DNA from: Oribacterium sp. P6A1
GTDB taxonomy: Bacteria > Bacillota > Clostridia > Lachnospirales > Lachnospiraceae
Assembly: GCF_000702885.1 (NCBI RefSeq)
Contig: NZ_JNKO01000019.1
Coordinates: forward strand, 1 to 58,249
Length of the DNA: 58,249 nucleotides
Reading direction: 5' to 3'
Below the pieces are notes generated by a model, which was given only the letters and a program-made list of their open reading frames with translations, made no database searches and was not told the origin of the DNA. Positions 43,852 through 54,998 of the stretch are shown in pieces. Made by a program: the position numbers and the translations under genes. Within the stretch, counting starts at the first letter, position 1. Every line of letters begins with the position of its first letter.

Positions 43852-45225
43852 TTATTTACCCATACAAAATTTTGAGAAAATTTCATTAATAAGATCTTCA
43901 GAAACTTCTTCACCTAAAATATAACCCAGCTCTTCATATGCAAGCATTAGATCAATAGTATAAAAATCCTCAGACATATCAGCTTTAATTGAATTTAAAA
44001 CTTCATGAAGAGCTGAATTAGCTTTTATAAGACAATTCTTATGTCTCAAATTGGTTATGATAATCTGATCATTAAAATTTATCTTACTGCTGAAAAACAT
44101 AGAAGTAATTTCAGATTCAAGCTTATCTATACCATAATTATTCTTTGCGCTGATAGGAATTACAGTCTTATGTGTCAAAGCTTCCAGTTCATTTTGGACA
44201 ATAACCTGATTCAGATCACTTTTATTTAACAAAACAATCGTATTTTTTTCTTTAATTCTTGAAATAATTCTATAATCCGAATCATCAAGTGGAATTGAAG
44301 AATCAACAACATAGATAATCAAATCAGCATTATCAGCTGCATCCAAAGCTCTTTCTACACCAATTTTTTCTACAGTATCGTCAGTTTCTCTAATACCTGC
44401 AGTATCAACAATCGTTAAGCTTATACCTTTTAAATTAATATGTTCTTCAAGTGTATCTCTTGTCGTACCTGCAATATCAGTCACTATTGCTCTCTCACTG
44501 CCCACAAGTATATTTAATAAGGAAGATTTACCTGCATTCGGTTTTCCCAATATAACAGTTCTTATACCTTCTTTTAACATTTTGCCATCATCAGAAGAAG
44601 AAATAAGATAATCAATCTCACCTATAATATCTGTTACATGTTTAAGCAAAACATTTTTAAATCCATCAAGACTGATATGCTCAGGATCATCAAGTGCAGC
44701 CTCAATAAAAGCATCATCCTCTAAAATTTGTGATCTGAATTTCTTAATTTTATCAGAGACAGAACCCCTTATCTGATTTACAGAAGCCTTTAAAGCAAAA
44801 TCGTTCTCTGAACTGATAATATCACCAACTGCTTCAGCTTCTGAAAGATCAATACGACCATTAAGAAAAGCTCTTTTAGTAAACTCACCGGGTTCCGCAA
44901 GACGTGCCCCATTCAAAACAGCCACTTCCAGAATCTTCTGCATCATCAAAACCCCGCCGTGGCAGTCGATTTCTACAGTATTCTCCCCTGTAAATGATTT
45001 AGGAGCAAGCATGGTCATTACAAGGACTTCATCCAATGGTTCCCCATCTTTATAAACAAATCCATATTTGATTCTATGACTCTCAGAAATATCTACATCA
45101 TTTCCGCTTTTTGATTTGATAAACTTTGATGCTATATCAACAGCTTCAGAACCACTAATTCTAATAATACCTATACCTGATTCTACTGCAGCTGTTGCAA
45201 GTGCACAAATTGTGTCATTTATCAT
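43852..45225 (-). CDS. mnmE: tRNA modification GTPase MnmE (TrmE)
   Basis: 457 residues. The N-terminal tetrahydrofolate-binding domain (about 1-120) starts INDTICALATAAVESGIGIIRISG. A helical domain encloses the G domain, which has VILGKPNAGKSSLLNIL, VTDIAGTTRDTLEE, IVDTAGIRETDD and LLNKSD. The C-terminus ends in FCMGK, the conserved C(I/L/M)GK motif with the catalytic Cys. It works with MnmG on tRNA wobble uridines. The frame opens at 45246; GGAG before the ATG at 45225 sets the start. Confidence 0.96.
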   Translation of the reverse strand: MINDTICALATAAVESGIGIIRISGSEAVDIASKFIKSKSGNDVDISESHRIKYGFVYKDGEPLDEVLVMTMLAPKSFTGENTVEIDCHGGVLMMQKILEVAVLNGARLAEPGEFTKRAFLNGRIDLSEAEAVGDIISSENDFALKASVNQIRGSVSDKIKKFRSQILEDDAFIEAALDDPEHISLDGFKNVLLKHVTDIIGEIDYLISSSDDGKMLKEGIRTVILGKPNAGKSSLLNILVGSERAIVTDIAGTTRDTLEEHINLKGISLTIVDTAGIRETDDTVEKIGVERALDAADNADLIIYVVDSSIPLDDSDYRIISRIKEKNTIVLLNKSDLNQVIVQNELEALTHKTVIPISAKNNYGIDKLESEITSMFFSSKINFNDQIIITNLRHKNCLIKANSALHEVLNSIKADMSEDFYTIDLMLAYEELGYILGEEVSEDLINEIFSKFCMGK

Positions 45226-45312
45226 CTTTTTTCTCCATTTAGTCAATTACAACGGTATTTTATTCACATTTAGTAATGTTATAAATTCCATTACTATACT
45301 TTTGGAAAGAGT

Positions 45313-45441
45313 TTATCCACATACTTAAAAACTCAACTAATTCTAATAGTACCGCATATTAATTGCAAGTATTTCATATAGCTCACTAATAATCTTATAA
45401 AAAAATAACCCTTAATGCATCAACATTAAGGGTTATCCACA
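45313..45441. promoter_or_regulatory. Two perfect DnaA boxes in the jag-mnmE gap
   Basis: TTATCCACA occurs at 45313-45321 and 45433-45441, same orientation, about 3.7 kb from oriC. The second lies immediately beyond the jag terminator. The mnmE promoter must also be in this interval. Confidence 0.7.
45398..45434 (-). terminator. jag terminator
   Basis: Minus-strand stem AACCCTTAATG / CATTAAGGGTT followed by ATTTTTTTA. It separates the yidC-jag unit from mnmE. Confidence 0.88.
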
Positions 45442-45478
45442 ATATTCAGAAAATCTGTCGTTAAATGTGGAAATCTGT

Positions 45479-46543
45479 TTATTCAGTAATTTCTACATCA
45501 TTGTTCGCATGTGAATTATTCTGATACTCTCTTCGTGAAGAATCTTTTGAAAAGTTTCTTCTGTCACGTTTTTTCATAAAAATAATCACATGTCTGAATG
45601 GCTCCTCACCTTCTGACTTGGTCGTAACGAATCTGTCATTTTGAAGGGCACTGTGTATTATACGTCTCTCATAAGGATTCATAGGTTCAAGAGCAACTGC
45701 CTTACGTGTTCTTCTTACCTTATAAGCGATATTTCTGGCAAGGTTTCTTAAAGTAGCTTCACGTCTTGAACGGTAATCTTCTGTATCAAGCTTAATACGA
45801 ATATAATCTTCTTTGTGATTCTTGTTCACAACAAGTGAAGTAAGGTACTGAAGAGAATCAAGAGTCTGACCTCTTTTTCCTATAAGCACACCCATATCAG
45901 AACCTACAAGATTAATCAATAGTTCATTTGTATCATGATCAAATTCAGATTTGGTTTCAACAACCATATTCATACCGCTTAATACATTGGTAATGAACTG
46001 TTCAGCATCATGAATTGCATTTTCAGCATCTTCATTTGAAATAGGCTTAATTTCATGCTGATACTTTGTATCATCCTTTATTTCATCATTAGAGTTTGAA
46101 TTAATATCTCTGCTAATCTGTTTATCCTGCTTACGAATCTTCTTTTCTCTGTCATTTCGTATATGTTTATCTTTCTTGTCAGTTGACGAAGAATTATTCT
46201 TAGAGGATAAATCCTTTTCTTCGAAAGAACTTTTATCATCTTTCTTATCAGTTGATGATTTTAAATTACTATTTTCAGTCTTCTTACCGGAGTTAGCTGC
46301 AACTGAACCTGTTTTAGCCTTAATTTTATCAATATCAGCTTCAAGTTTCTTAATTTCATTCTCAGAAGATGATTCTTTAATAGAAGCTTCAATCAACCAG
46401 GGCTTGGCACCAATACCAAATAAACCGGATTTACCTTCTGCTATAACACGATAATTCAGTCTGTCAGAGGTGATACCAAGCTGAATCAAGGCCTTGGTAA
46501 TAGCTTCATCTTTAGTTTTTGCTGAAACTCTAATATTATCCAT
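45479..46543 (-). CDS. jag: RNA-binding protein Jag (KhpB)
   Basis: 354 residues. The Jag-N domain (about 1-50) has AITKALIQLGI and GLFGIGAKPWLIEA. A long charged Lys/Asp/Ser linker (about 65-170) follows, then a KH domain with IGKRGQTLDSLQYLTSLVVNK and an R3H domain with RNLARNIAYKVRRTRKAV and MNPYERRIIHSALQ. KhpB binds RNA and, in streptococci and clostridia, influences cell division and envelope genes. AAGAGGT precedes the ATG. It is 11 bp downstream of yidC, the classic arrangement. Confidence 0.95.
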   Translation of the reverse strand: MDNIRVSAKTKDEAITKALIQLGITSDRLNYRVIAEGKSGLFGIGAKPWLIEASIKESSSENEIKKLEADIDKIKAKTGSVAANSGKKTENSNLKSSTDKKDDKSSFEEKDLSSKNNSSSTDKKDKHIRNDREKKIRKQDKQISRDINSNSNDEIKDDTKYQHEIKPISNEDAENAIHDAEQFITNVLSGMNMVVETKSEFDHDTNELLINLVGSDMGVLIGKRGQTLDSLQYLTSLVVNKNHKEDYIRIKLDTEDYRSRREATLRNLARNIAYKVRRTRKAVALEPMNPYERRIIHSALQNDRFVTTKSEGEEPFRHVIIFMKKRDRRNFSKDSSRREYQNNSHANNDVEITE

Positions 46544-46554
46544 AATCTACCTCT

Positions 46555-47880
46555 TTACTTGTTCTTCTTTTCTGTTTTTTCATTGTAAAGACGAACCATA
46601 TTCGCTTTGGAAGCCAAAGAACCCGGAGCAGCATTATTGTTATAATAATCAGTGGATTCCTTTGTTTTTACACTCTGCTTAGCGATTACTTCCATACGAT
46701 TATTCTCTGTAACCTCTGCTCTTTCCTTTGCAGCTTTTATACGATTTTCAACAGACTTCTCATCAATCGGAGGTAATCCCTTCTTAGCACGCTTTGCATT
46801 AGCCTTTGCAAGAGACATTTCTATCATTTCCTTATCAGATATTTTCTTAAAATAACTGTTAAGGAATATCTGCTGTAAAATCATAACTCCGGAAGAAGCA
46901 CACCAGTATAAACCGATACCTGATGCAAAGGTAAAACAGAACCATACAGACATAAGTGGCATCATAAGATTCATACTCTTCATCATCTGTGCAGACTGAT
47001 CATTACCTTCTGCCATAGCCTGATTTGTGCTGGACATGAGCTTGGTACTTAGATACTGAAAAACTCCGGCTAAAATAGGAATAATCCAATAAACATTTGG
47101 TACAAACCCCATAGAACTTGGTGCTGTAGAAAGGTTAATTCCTAAGAAATTATTGATTTTCTCAGCCTGAGAAGCAGCCAATGCAATCTTATCGGAAGCA
47201 TCAGGAAATGTAATAGCAAGACTATCCCACTGAGCAGGATTAAGTTTATAAAGAAAATCGATGATCAGATTTGAAATCTGTTCTGCAGTGTATGTTGAAT
47301 TTTCACCAACACCAAGATTATTCAGCTGTTTTAAAATTGATTCAAGCTTATTACTTGTACCGAAATCAACCAACTTCTGAGCTGCAGATGATCCTCCGAT
47401 AGCGTTTAATACATTTTCATAAATTGTATAAACAGAAGGAACATAAGCAGGAATATTCATTATGATACGATAAAGTGCAAAAATGATCGGCATCTGAAGT
47501 AAAAGAGGTAAACATCCGCTTGTCATGGATGTACCGTACTTTTCATAAAGTGCCTTCATCTCTTCCTGTTGTGCCATCATAGATGCATTATCAGTTTTAT
47601 TTTTATACTTTTCCTGAATAGCCTTCATCTCTGGCTGCATAAGCTGCATCATTCGAGATGATTTCTGCTGACGAAAACTTGTTGGGAAAAGAATGATTCT
47701 CATCACAATAGTAAATATAATGATGGCAAGACCTATATTTCCGATTCCAACATATTCAAGGGAATTATAAATTGTATTCATAATTGCACCAAGAACGCTT
47801 ACTATCAAATTCCATACAGGACCAAGAATCGGAAGGGCCGATGTATTTTTCGTTAACAATATTAAATTTAAAGTGTCCAA
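46555..47880 (-). CDS. yidC: Membrane protein insertase YidC (SpoIIIJ/Oxa1)
   Basis: 441 residues. The first helix GNIGLAIIIFTIVMRIILFP is followed by the YidC core with FRQQKSSRMMQLMQPEMKAIQEKYKNK (cytoplasmic hairpin), CLPLLLQMPIIFALYRIIM and the last helices with WFCFTFASGIGLYWCASSG. The central outer loop (about 150-245) is long for a Gram-positive YidC, and no lipobox is visible. It inserts membrane proteins alone or with SecYEG. It starts with TTG preceded by GGAGG. A basic C-terminal tail (about 360-441) would contact ribosomes. Confidence 0.95.
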   Translation of the reverse strand: MDTLNLILLTKNTSALPILGPVWNLIVSVLGAIMNTIYNSLEYVGIGNIGLAIIIFTIVMRIILFPTSFRQQKSSRMMQLMQPEMKAIQEKYKNKTDNASMMAQQEEMKALYEKYGTSMTSGCLPLLLQMPIIFALYRIIMNIPAYVPSVYTIYENVLNAIGGSSAAQKLVDFGTSNKLESILKQLNNLGVGENSTYTAEQISNLIIDFLYKLNPAQWDSLAITFPDASDKIALAASQAEKINNFLGINLSTAPSSMGFVPNVYWIIPILAGVFQYLSTKLMSSTNQAMAEGNDQSAQMMKSMNLMMPLMSVWFCFTFASGIGLYWCASSGVMILQQIFLNSYFKKISDKEMIEMSLAKANAKRAKKGLPPIDEKSVENRIKAAKERAEVTENNRMEVIAKQSVKTKESTDYYNNNAAPGSLASKANMVRLYNEKTEKKNK

Positions 47881-47893
47881 GGATTACCTCCGG

Positions 47894-48106
47894 TTAAGGA
47901 ACAGGATCATAACCGCCTTTTGACCAAGGATTACATCTAAGGATGCGCCAGGTGGCCAACAATGTACCTTTAATACAACCATACTTTTTTATTGCCTCAA
48001 TGGCGTATTGAGAACATGTAGGAGTATACTTACAGTGAGCACCAATATAGGGTGAGATACCTTTTTGATAACATCTAATTAAAAAAATCATCAATTTAGA
48101 TATCAT
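47894..48106 (-). CDS. yidD: Membrane protein insertion efficiency factor YidD
   Basis: 70 residues. The whole family pattern is visible: [31 protein letters not shown], then [18 protein letters not shown] with its three conserved Cys. It supports YidC-dependent insertion at the membrane. The frame is open from 48133, but GAAAGG supports the ATG at 48106. It sits between rnpA and yidC with 13 bp to yidC. Confidence 0.95.
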   Translation of the reverse strand: MISKLMIFLIRCYQKGISPYIGAHCKYTPTCSQYAIEAIKKYGCIKGTLLATWRILRCNPWSKGGYDPVP

Positions 48107-48210
48107 AACCATCCTTTCACTATTTCTAATCAAATCTAATAAAATAAATATAATAAGAAAATAAACTCAATATTGACTCACTTCAATTCAAAAAATACGA
48201 TTAATATCGT

Positions 48211-48546
48211 TTATATCAAGATATGATGCCTGTCTAAAAGATTGTTATATTGCAAATCCAACTGCTTATAATCGCAAAAATTTGCTTTTGAACGAATAAC
48301 TACGATGATGTCTACACCCTTTTTTATTTTATAGTCATTTAATCTGAAGATCTCTCTCATTTTTCGTGCAAAAGTATGTCTGACTACAGAATTTCCTATC
48401 TTCTTTGAACAGGAAATACCTATCCTGTTATATTTAAGGCCATTATCCATAATATACATTACAAGAGCACCTGTGGCATGAGACTTACCATTTTTGTAGG
48501 TAATCTGAAAATCCTTATTCTTTTTAACAGAAGGAAAACGCTTCAT
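48211..48546 (-). CDS. rnpA: Ribonuclease P protein component
   Basis: 111 residues. It starts FPSVKKNKDFQITYKNGKS and contains the RNA-contact block RIGISCSKKIGNSVVRHTFARKMREIFRL, the family's RNR-like motif in slightly altered form (RHTFARKMRE). It assists the catalytic RNA in trimming tRNA 5' leaders. The ribosome binding site is weak. A terminator-like hairpin separates it from rpmH, so part of its transcription may be attenuated. Confidence 0.93.
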   Translation of the reverse strand: MKRFPSVKKNKDFQITYKNGKSHATGALVMYIMDNGLKYNRIGISCSKKIGNSVVRHTFARKMREIFRLNDYKIKKGVDIIVVIRSKANFCDYKQLDLQYNNLLDRHHILI

Positions 48547-48578
48547 TTTTCAAACCCCACATTCTTAATTTTAACATG

Positions 48579-48606
48579 AAAAAAGACCGCTGATAAAAAG
48601 CGGTCT
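48579..48606 (-). terminator. Terminator/attenuator between rpmH and rnpA
   Basis: Minus-strand stem AGACCGCT / AGCGGTCT followed by TTTTTTC. It probably lowers rnpA expression relative to rpmH. Confidence 0.85.
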
Positions 48607-48626
48607 CAATCATAATTCACTAATTA

Positions 48627-48770
48627 TTATACTGTTAATGCTGCTCTACCTTTTGCTCTTCTGGCAGCCAGTACCTTTCTTCCGCCTGCTGTAGCCATTC
48701 TTGCTCTAAATCCATGAACCTTGGCTCTCTGTCTTGTCTTAGGCTGTAATGTCATCTTTCCCTTATGCAT
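48627..48770 (-). CDS. rpmH: 50S ribosomal protein L34
   Basis: 47 residues, very basic, with the invariant [34 protein letters not shown] pattern of L34. It is a structural protein of the large subunit. The ATG at 48770 follows AGGAGGTG at ideal spacing and adds MHKGK before the usual MTLQPK start; an internal ATG at 48755 is an alternative. It is the first gene of the leftward rpmH-rnpA-yidD-yidC-jag series next to oriC. Confidence 0.95.
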   Translation of the reverse strand: MHKGKMTLQPKTRQRAKVHGFRARMATAGGRKVLAARRAKGRAALTV

Positions 48771-48796
48771 ACTGACACCTCCTTTTCTGATAATCT

Positions 48797-48858
48797 TTCA
48801 GGACTCCATTGATTTTTAGTTTTCAATGTTGGACTCCTTAATAGCCCTTAGTCCTGAA
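48797..48858 (-). promoter_or_regulatory. Structured rpmH leader
   Basis: In the transcript TTCAGGACT (48850-48858) can pair with AGTCCTGAA (48797-48805). A second AGTCC (48831-48835) offers an alternative partner for the same GGACT, and CATTGA/TCAATG forms an inner hairpin. The two pairings exclude each other. Confidence 0.5.
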
Positions 48859-48892
48859 GTATCTCCAGATCTAGGGTAAACATCGTTTGTAT

Positions 48893-48921
48893 ATTATAAA
48901 GAAGGACTTATTTTTCGTCAA
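48893..48921 (-). promoter_or_regulatory. rpmH promoter
   Basis: Minus-strand TTGACG, 17-bp spacer, TATAAT, about 120 bp upstream of the rpmH start. Confidence 0.88.
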
Positions 48922-49136
48922 TGAATTTTTTTGTAATTTTATCAACATTTTTATGCACATTTCCACAGTATAGACATTAATCCACATTATGTGCACAAGT
49001 ATGTGGATAAGTGGATACATTGTTTATAACAAATCTCTATTTACCGTGTTTTTATGGATAAATACTGTGGAAAACATCATGTGTATTACACTTATCCACA
49101 CCCAAGATTGAATTTTTATCCACACTCTGTTATACT
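48922..49136. other. oriC: Chromosomal replication origin (oriC), dnaA-proximal
   Basis: Perfect DnaA boxes TTATCCACA are at 49092-49100 and 49116-49124, with one in the opposite orientation (TGTGGATAA) at 49002-49010. Near matches are TAATCCACA (48978-48986) and TGTGGAAAA (49066-49074). The AT-rich run 48922-48957 is a candidate unwinding element. The position between rpmH and dnaA, with strand switch here, is typical. Confidence 0.88.
49108..49136 (+). promoter_or_regulatory. dnaA promoter overlapped by a DnaA box
   Basis: TTGAAT, 17-bp spacer, TATACT. The spacer contains the perfect DnaA box 49116-49124, so DnaA can repress its own gene. Confidence 0.75.
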
Positions 49137-49170
49137 TTATTTTGTGATTTTATCTTTAAGGAGACCTCAC

Positions 49171-50547
49171 ATGAGTCATTTTGAAACCATACGCAACAAC
49201 TGGGATGAAATTTTACAGATCATCAAAGAAGATCATGATATATTGCAGATATCGTTTGATACATGGTTAAGACCATTGAAAATATTTGACTTCATAAACG
49301 GTGAATTGCTGATAATTGTACCTGAAGAAGGATTTATTAAAGTACTGGAAAAAAAATATTCGCTTTTCCTGAAGGTAGCTATCGAGGAAAAGACCAATAT
49401 TTCCGTAGAGGTTCGCTTCTTTGTAGAAAGTGATGCGCGGGAATACGTTAAGAAGCTTCAGGGCGCCAGAAATGATAAAAGAGACTCCAATATTATATTG
49501 GAAGAAACTCTGAAAGAGGCCAATCTTAATGCAGAATATACCTTCGATACATTCGTTGTAGGTTCCAGCAATAATCTCGCACATGCTGCTTCTCTTGCAG
49601 TAGCAGAATCTCCGGGTGAAATGTATAACCCGTTATATATCTACGGAGGTGCCGGACTTGGAAAAACCCATCTTATGCATTCAATTGCTCACTTCATATT
49701 GAAGAACAATCCGAAAGCTAAGATCCGTTATGTTACATCTGAAACCTTCATGAATGATTTCGTAGATTCAATAAGAAACAAGAACAACATAACTCCGGAC
49801 GACTTCAGAAACAAATACCGGGAACTGGATGTTCTATTAATAGATGATATTCAGTTTATAGTCGGTAAACCTGGAACACAGGAGGAGTTTTTCCATACAT
49901 TCAATACCCTGTATGAAACCAAAAAGCAGATAGTAATCGCTTCAGATAAGCCTCCGAAGGACATAGATAACCTGGAAGATCGACTTAGATCCAGATTCGA
50001 AGTCGGACTTATAGTAGACATACAGATGCCGGACTTCGAAACACGTATGGCTATTCTTCGTAAAAAAGAAGAACTCATGCATGTAAACATTGACAATGAG
50101 ATCATCAAATATATAGCTACCAATATTAAATCCAATATCAGGGAACTTGAAGGAGCATTGACAAAAATAGTTGCTTATTCACGACTAAAAGGTCAATCTA
50201 TAGAGCTTTCACTGGCTGAAGGACTGCTGAAGGATCACATAACACCTGAAGGTCCTAAAGAAATAACACCTGAATTGATCATATCTACAGTAGCTGAGCA
50301 TTTTGGAATCACTAATTTAGAGATAGCCTCACAGAAAAAAAACAAAGAAATCGTATTTCCAAGGCAGATAGCCATGTATCTCTGCAGAAATATGACCGAT
50401 GCTCCTCTAAAGAATATAGGAGAATACCTTGGAGGCAGGGATCATACCACTATAATGCACGGTATCGACAAGATATCCACAGAATTACGCACAAATGAAC
50501 AATTGAAATCCACAATTGAAACATTGCGCAAAAAGATATCTCCGTAG
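49171..50547 (+). CDS. dnaA: Replication initiator DnaA
   Basis: 458 residues. Domain I is about 1-85, followed by a short linker. The AAA+ domain has Walker A YGGAGLGKTHLMHSI and Walker B VLLIDDIQFI, and the arginine-finger region DNLEDRLRSRFEVGL. Domain IV has PLKNIGEYLGGRDHTTIMHG, the DNA-contact signature. It opens oriC and loads the helicase. The frame is open from 49054, but AAGGAG precedes the ATG at 49171. It is the first gene of the rightward replication cluster. Confidence 0.98.
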   Translation: MSHFETIRNNWDEILQIIKEDHDILQISFDTWLRPLKIFDFINGELLIIVPEEGFIKVLEKKYSLFLKVAIEEKTNISVEVRFFVESDAREYVKKLQGARNDKRDSNIILEETLKEANLNAEYTFDTFVVGSSNNLAHAASLAVAESPGEMYNPLYIYGGAGLGKTHLMHSIAHFILKNNPKAKIRYVTSETFMNDFVDSIRNKNNITPDDFRNKYRELDVLLIDDIQFIVGKPGTQEEFFHTFNTLYETKKQIVIASDKPPKDIDNLEDRLRSRFEVGLIVDIQMPDFETRMAILRKKEELMHVNIDNEIIKYIATNIKSNIRELEGALTKIVAYSRLKGQSIELSLAEGLLKDHITPEGPKEITPELIISTVAEHFGITNLEIASQKKNKEIVFPRQIAMYLCRNMTDAPLKNIGEYLGGRDHTTIMHGIDKISTELRTNEQLKSTIETLRKKISP

Positions 50548-50707
50548 AAATCTTTTTATAAACATTCTGTAAAACTGATATCAACATAGTTATAAAAGTG
50601 AAAGAACCCAATGATAGAGCCGTAGAAATGACTTTTTCACATTTCCACATCCCCTATTAGTAATACTAAGAATTATAATTATTAAATAATATAAGAGAGG
50701 CCTGATT
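50548..50707. other. dnaA-dnaN intergenic spacer
   Basis: AT-rich. Only partial DnaA-box-like sequence (TTTCCACAT) is visible, so there is no convincing second box cluster as seen in some Firmicutes. Confidence 0.4.
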
Positions 50708-51829
50708 ATGAAATTACAGTTCAAGAAAAATGATCTGACTAATGCTATAAATATTGTTTCAAAAGCCGTACCTTCAAAAACAACCATGTCAATACTGGAA
50801 TGTATCTTAATGGATTCTTCGAACGGAAAAATCCAGCTTATAGGAAATGATACTGAATTCGGAATTGAGACTGTTTGTGAAGGCACAATAGTAGAACCCG
50901 GAAAAGTAGCCCTTGAAACAAAGATTTTTTCAGAAATTATAAGAAGATTACCTGAATCTGATGATATGCAGGTAACAATTGAAACAGATGCAAGAAACAA
51001 TACAATAATTACATGTGAAAATTCAGTATTTAAAATTGCCGGACGTGATGGTAACGAATTCACAGCACTTCCAAAGATAGATAAGACTCAATCTGTTTCT
51101 CTTTCACAATATACTTTGAAGCAGATCATTTCACAGACTATCTTCTCAATTGCTGTCAATGACAACAATAAAAAAATGACGGGTGAACTCTTTGAAATTA
51201 AAGATGATAACCTTACAGTAACCTCATTGGACGGACACAGAATCTCCATAAGACAGGTAAAACTCAATCAGTCATATGAATCTGCCAAGGCCATCGTACC
51301 TGGAAAAGCATTAAATGAACTTGTAAAGATTCTCAGCGGAGGAATATATGATGAGGTTGTTGTATATTTCTCAAGAAATCATATCATGTTTGAGTTTAAT
51401 AATACTTTGGTAGTCACAAGACTTATTGACGGAGAATATTTCCACGTAGCTCAGATGTTATCAGAGGATTATGAAACAAAAATCGTTGTAAACAGAAAGA
51501 ATCTTCTTGATTGTCTGGACAGATCCACAATTTTTGTAAGAGATAACGATAAGCAGCCGCTTGTTCTCAAGATTGAAGAGAATGTAATGGGTCTTAAAAT
51601 CAATACAGATTTAGGAACTATGGATGCTGAAGTTGCCATCAAGAAGATCGGAAATGATCTTATGATAGGATTCAATCCTAAGTTCTTGGTTGACGCACTC
51701 AGAAATATCGAAGACGAGGAAGTATCAATATACATGTCAATTCCACGTTCTCCGTGCTTTATTAGAGATGACGAAAAGACATATAATTATATGATCCTTC
51801 CGGTAAATTTTAATTCAGATGCAGTGTAA
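50708..51829 (+). CDS. dnaN: DNA polymerase III beta sliding clamp
   Basis: 373 residues. Three tandem clamp domains of about 120 residues are visible. The start is MKLQFKKNDLTNAINIVSKAV, with VPSKTTMSILECILMDS, LTVTSLDGHRISIRQ and a C-terminal YNYMILPVNF (the M-x-x-P family ending). It forms the ring that tethers DNA polymerase and other repair proteins. GAGAGG precedes the ATG. It lies 160 bp after dnaA and 7 bp before recF; the small S4-domain gene often found between dnaN and recF is absent. Confidence 0.97.
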   Translation: MKLQFKKNDLTNAINIVSKAVPSKTTMSILECILMDSSNGKIQLIGNDTEFGIETVCEGTIVEPGKVALETKIFSEIIRRLPESDDMQVTIETDARNNTIITCENSVFKIAGRDGNEFTALPKIDKTQSVSLSQYTLKQIISQTIFSIAVNDNNKKMTGELFEIKDDNLTVTSLDGHRISIRQVKLNQSYESAKAIVPGKALNELVKILSGGIYDEVVVYFSRNHIMFEFNNTLVVTRLIDGEYFHVAQMLSEDYETKIVVNRKNLLDCLDRSTIFVRDNDKQPLVLKIEENVMGLKINTDLGTMDAEVAIKKIGNDLMIGFNPKFLVDALRNIEDEEVSIYMSIPRSPCFIRDDEKTYNYMILPVNFNSDAV

Positions 51830-51836
51830 GTTGTAA

Positions 51837-52943
51837 ATGATAATAGAATCATTAGAACTGAAAAATTTCAGAAATTATCAGTCATTAAAAGTAAAATTAA
51901 GCCCAGGGACAAATATTTTTTTCGGAGATAATGCTCAGGGAAAAACAAATGTACTTGAATCCATATTTCTGGCATCTACAGCTAAATCATATCGTTCAGC
52001 CAGAGATAAGGATCTTATACAGTTCGGTAACGATGAAGCTCATATCAAGATGGAAGTAAGGAAACGAAGTGTTCCTTACCGTATAGATATGCATCTCAAG
52101 AAAAACAAATCTAAGGGAATAGCAATAGATGAGATACCTATACATAGAGCTTCAGAGCTTTTCGGACTGGCAAATATAGTAAGCTTCAGTCCGGAGGATC
52201 TTGGACTTATTAAAGACGGACCTGCAGTAAGACGCAGATTTATGGATTTGGAATTATGTCAGCTTGATAAAGTTTATTTATATAATCTGGCAAGATATAA
52301 TAAAACGTTAAATCAGAGAAATAAGCTTTTAAAAGACATAAAATTCAAACCTTCTCTTATGGATACTTTATCTGTATGGGATGAAGAGCTTATAAAATAT
52401 GGATCTAAGGTTATCGAAATCAGAAAAGATTTCATTGAAGAGCTTAAAGATATAATCATTGATATCCATCATCAGCTGACAGGCGGTGTTGAGAGATTAA
52501 AGATTACTTATGACGCAAATGTTTCAATTGAAAATTTTCAAATTGAACTATTGAGAGTACGGGAATCCGAATTGAAGCAGCAGATAACTTTGGCAGGTCC
52601 ACATAAAGATGATCTGCTTTTCATGATCGATGATAAAGATATAAGAAAATTCGGTTCTCAAGGCCAGCAGCGAACAGCTGCTTTGGCATTAAAATTAAGC
52701 GAGATAGAGCTGGTACGAAAAAAGATAGATGATGATCCGATCCTTTTATTGGATGATGTTTTATCGGAGCTTGACTCCAAGAGACAGAATTATCTTTTGA
52801 ATTTATTGAGTGATACACAAAATATTATTACTTGTACAGGACTTGATGACTTTGTGAATAATCGTTTTCATATCGATGAATTGTTTCATGTGGTAAATGG
52901 TACAGTTACGAATGTAAATGATAAAAACATTATTCCTGTATAG
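51837..52943 (+). CDS. recF: DNA repair and recombination protein RecF
   Basis: 368 residues. It has Walker A FFGDNAQGKTNVLESI near residue 30, the signature RKFGSQGQQRTAALALKLSE, and Walker B PILLLDDVLSELD. This SMC/ABC-type ATPase binds gapped DNA and helps load RecA with RecO and RecR. No clear ribosome binding site precedes the ATG, which lies 7 bp after the dnaN stop, so coupled translation is likely. gyrB follows after 20 bp. Confidence 0.96.
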   Translation: MIIESLELKNFRNYQSLKVKLSPGTNIFFGDNAQGKTNVLESIFLASTAKSYRSARDKDLIQFGNDEAHIKMEVRKRSVPYRIDMHLKKNKSKGIAIDEIPIHRASELFGLANIVSFSPEDLGLIKDGPAVRRRFMDLELCQLDKVYLYNLARYNKTLNQRNKLLKDIKFKPSLMDTLSVWDEELIKYGSKVIEIRKDFIEELKDIIIDIHHQLTGGVERLKITYDANVSIENFQIELLRVRESELKQQITLAGPHKDDLLFMIDDKDIRKFGSQGQQRTAALALKLSEIELVRKKIDDDPILLLDDVLSELDSKRQNYLLNLLSDTQNIITCTGLDDFVNNRFHIDELFHVVNGTVTNVNDKNIIPV

Positions 52944-52963
52944 GATTTTATGAGGAAAAATAA

Positions 52964-54934
<1,971 letters not shown>

Positions 54935-54998
54935 AGATAGTTCGAAACTAACTTATATTTTTTATACGTTTTAACAAAGTAATTTGGAGGAAAAAATT

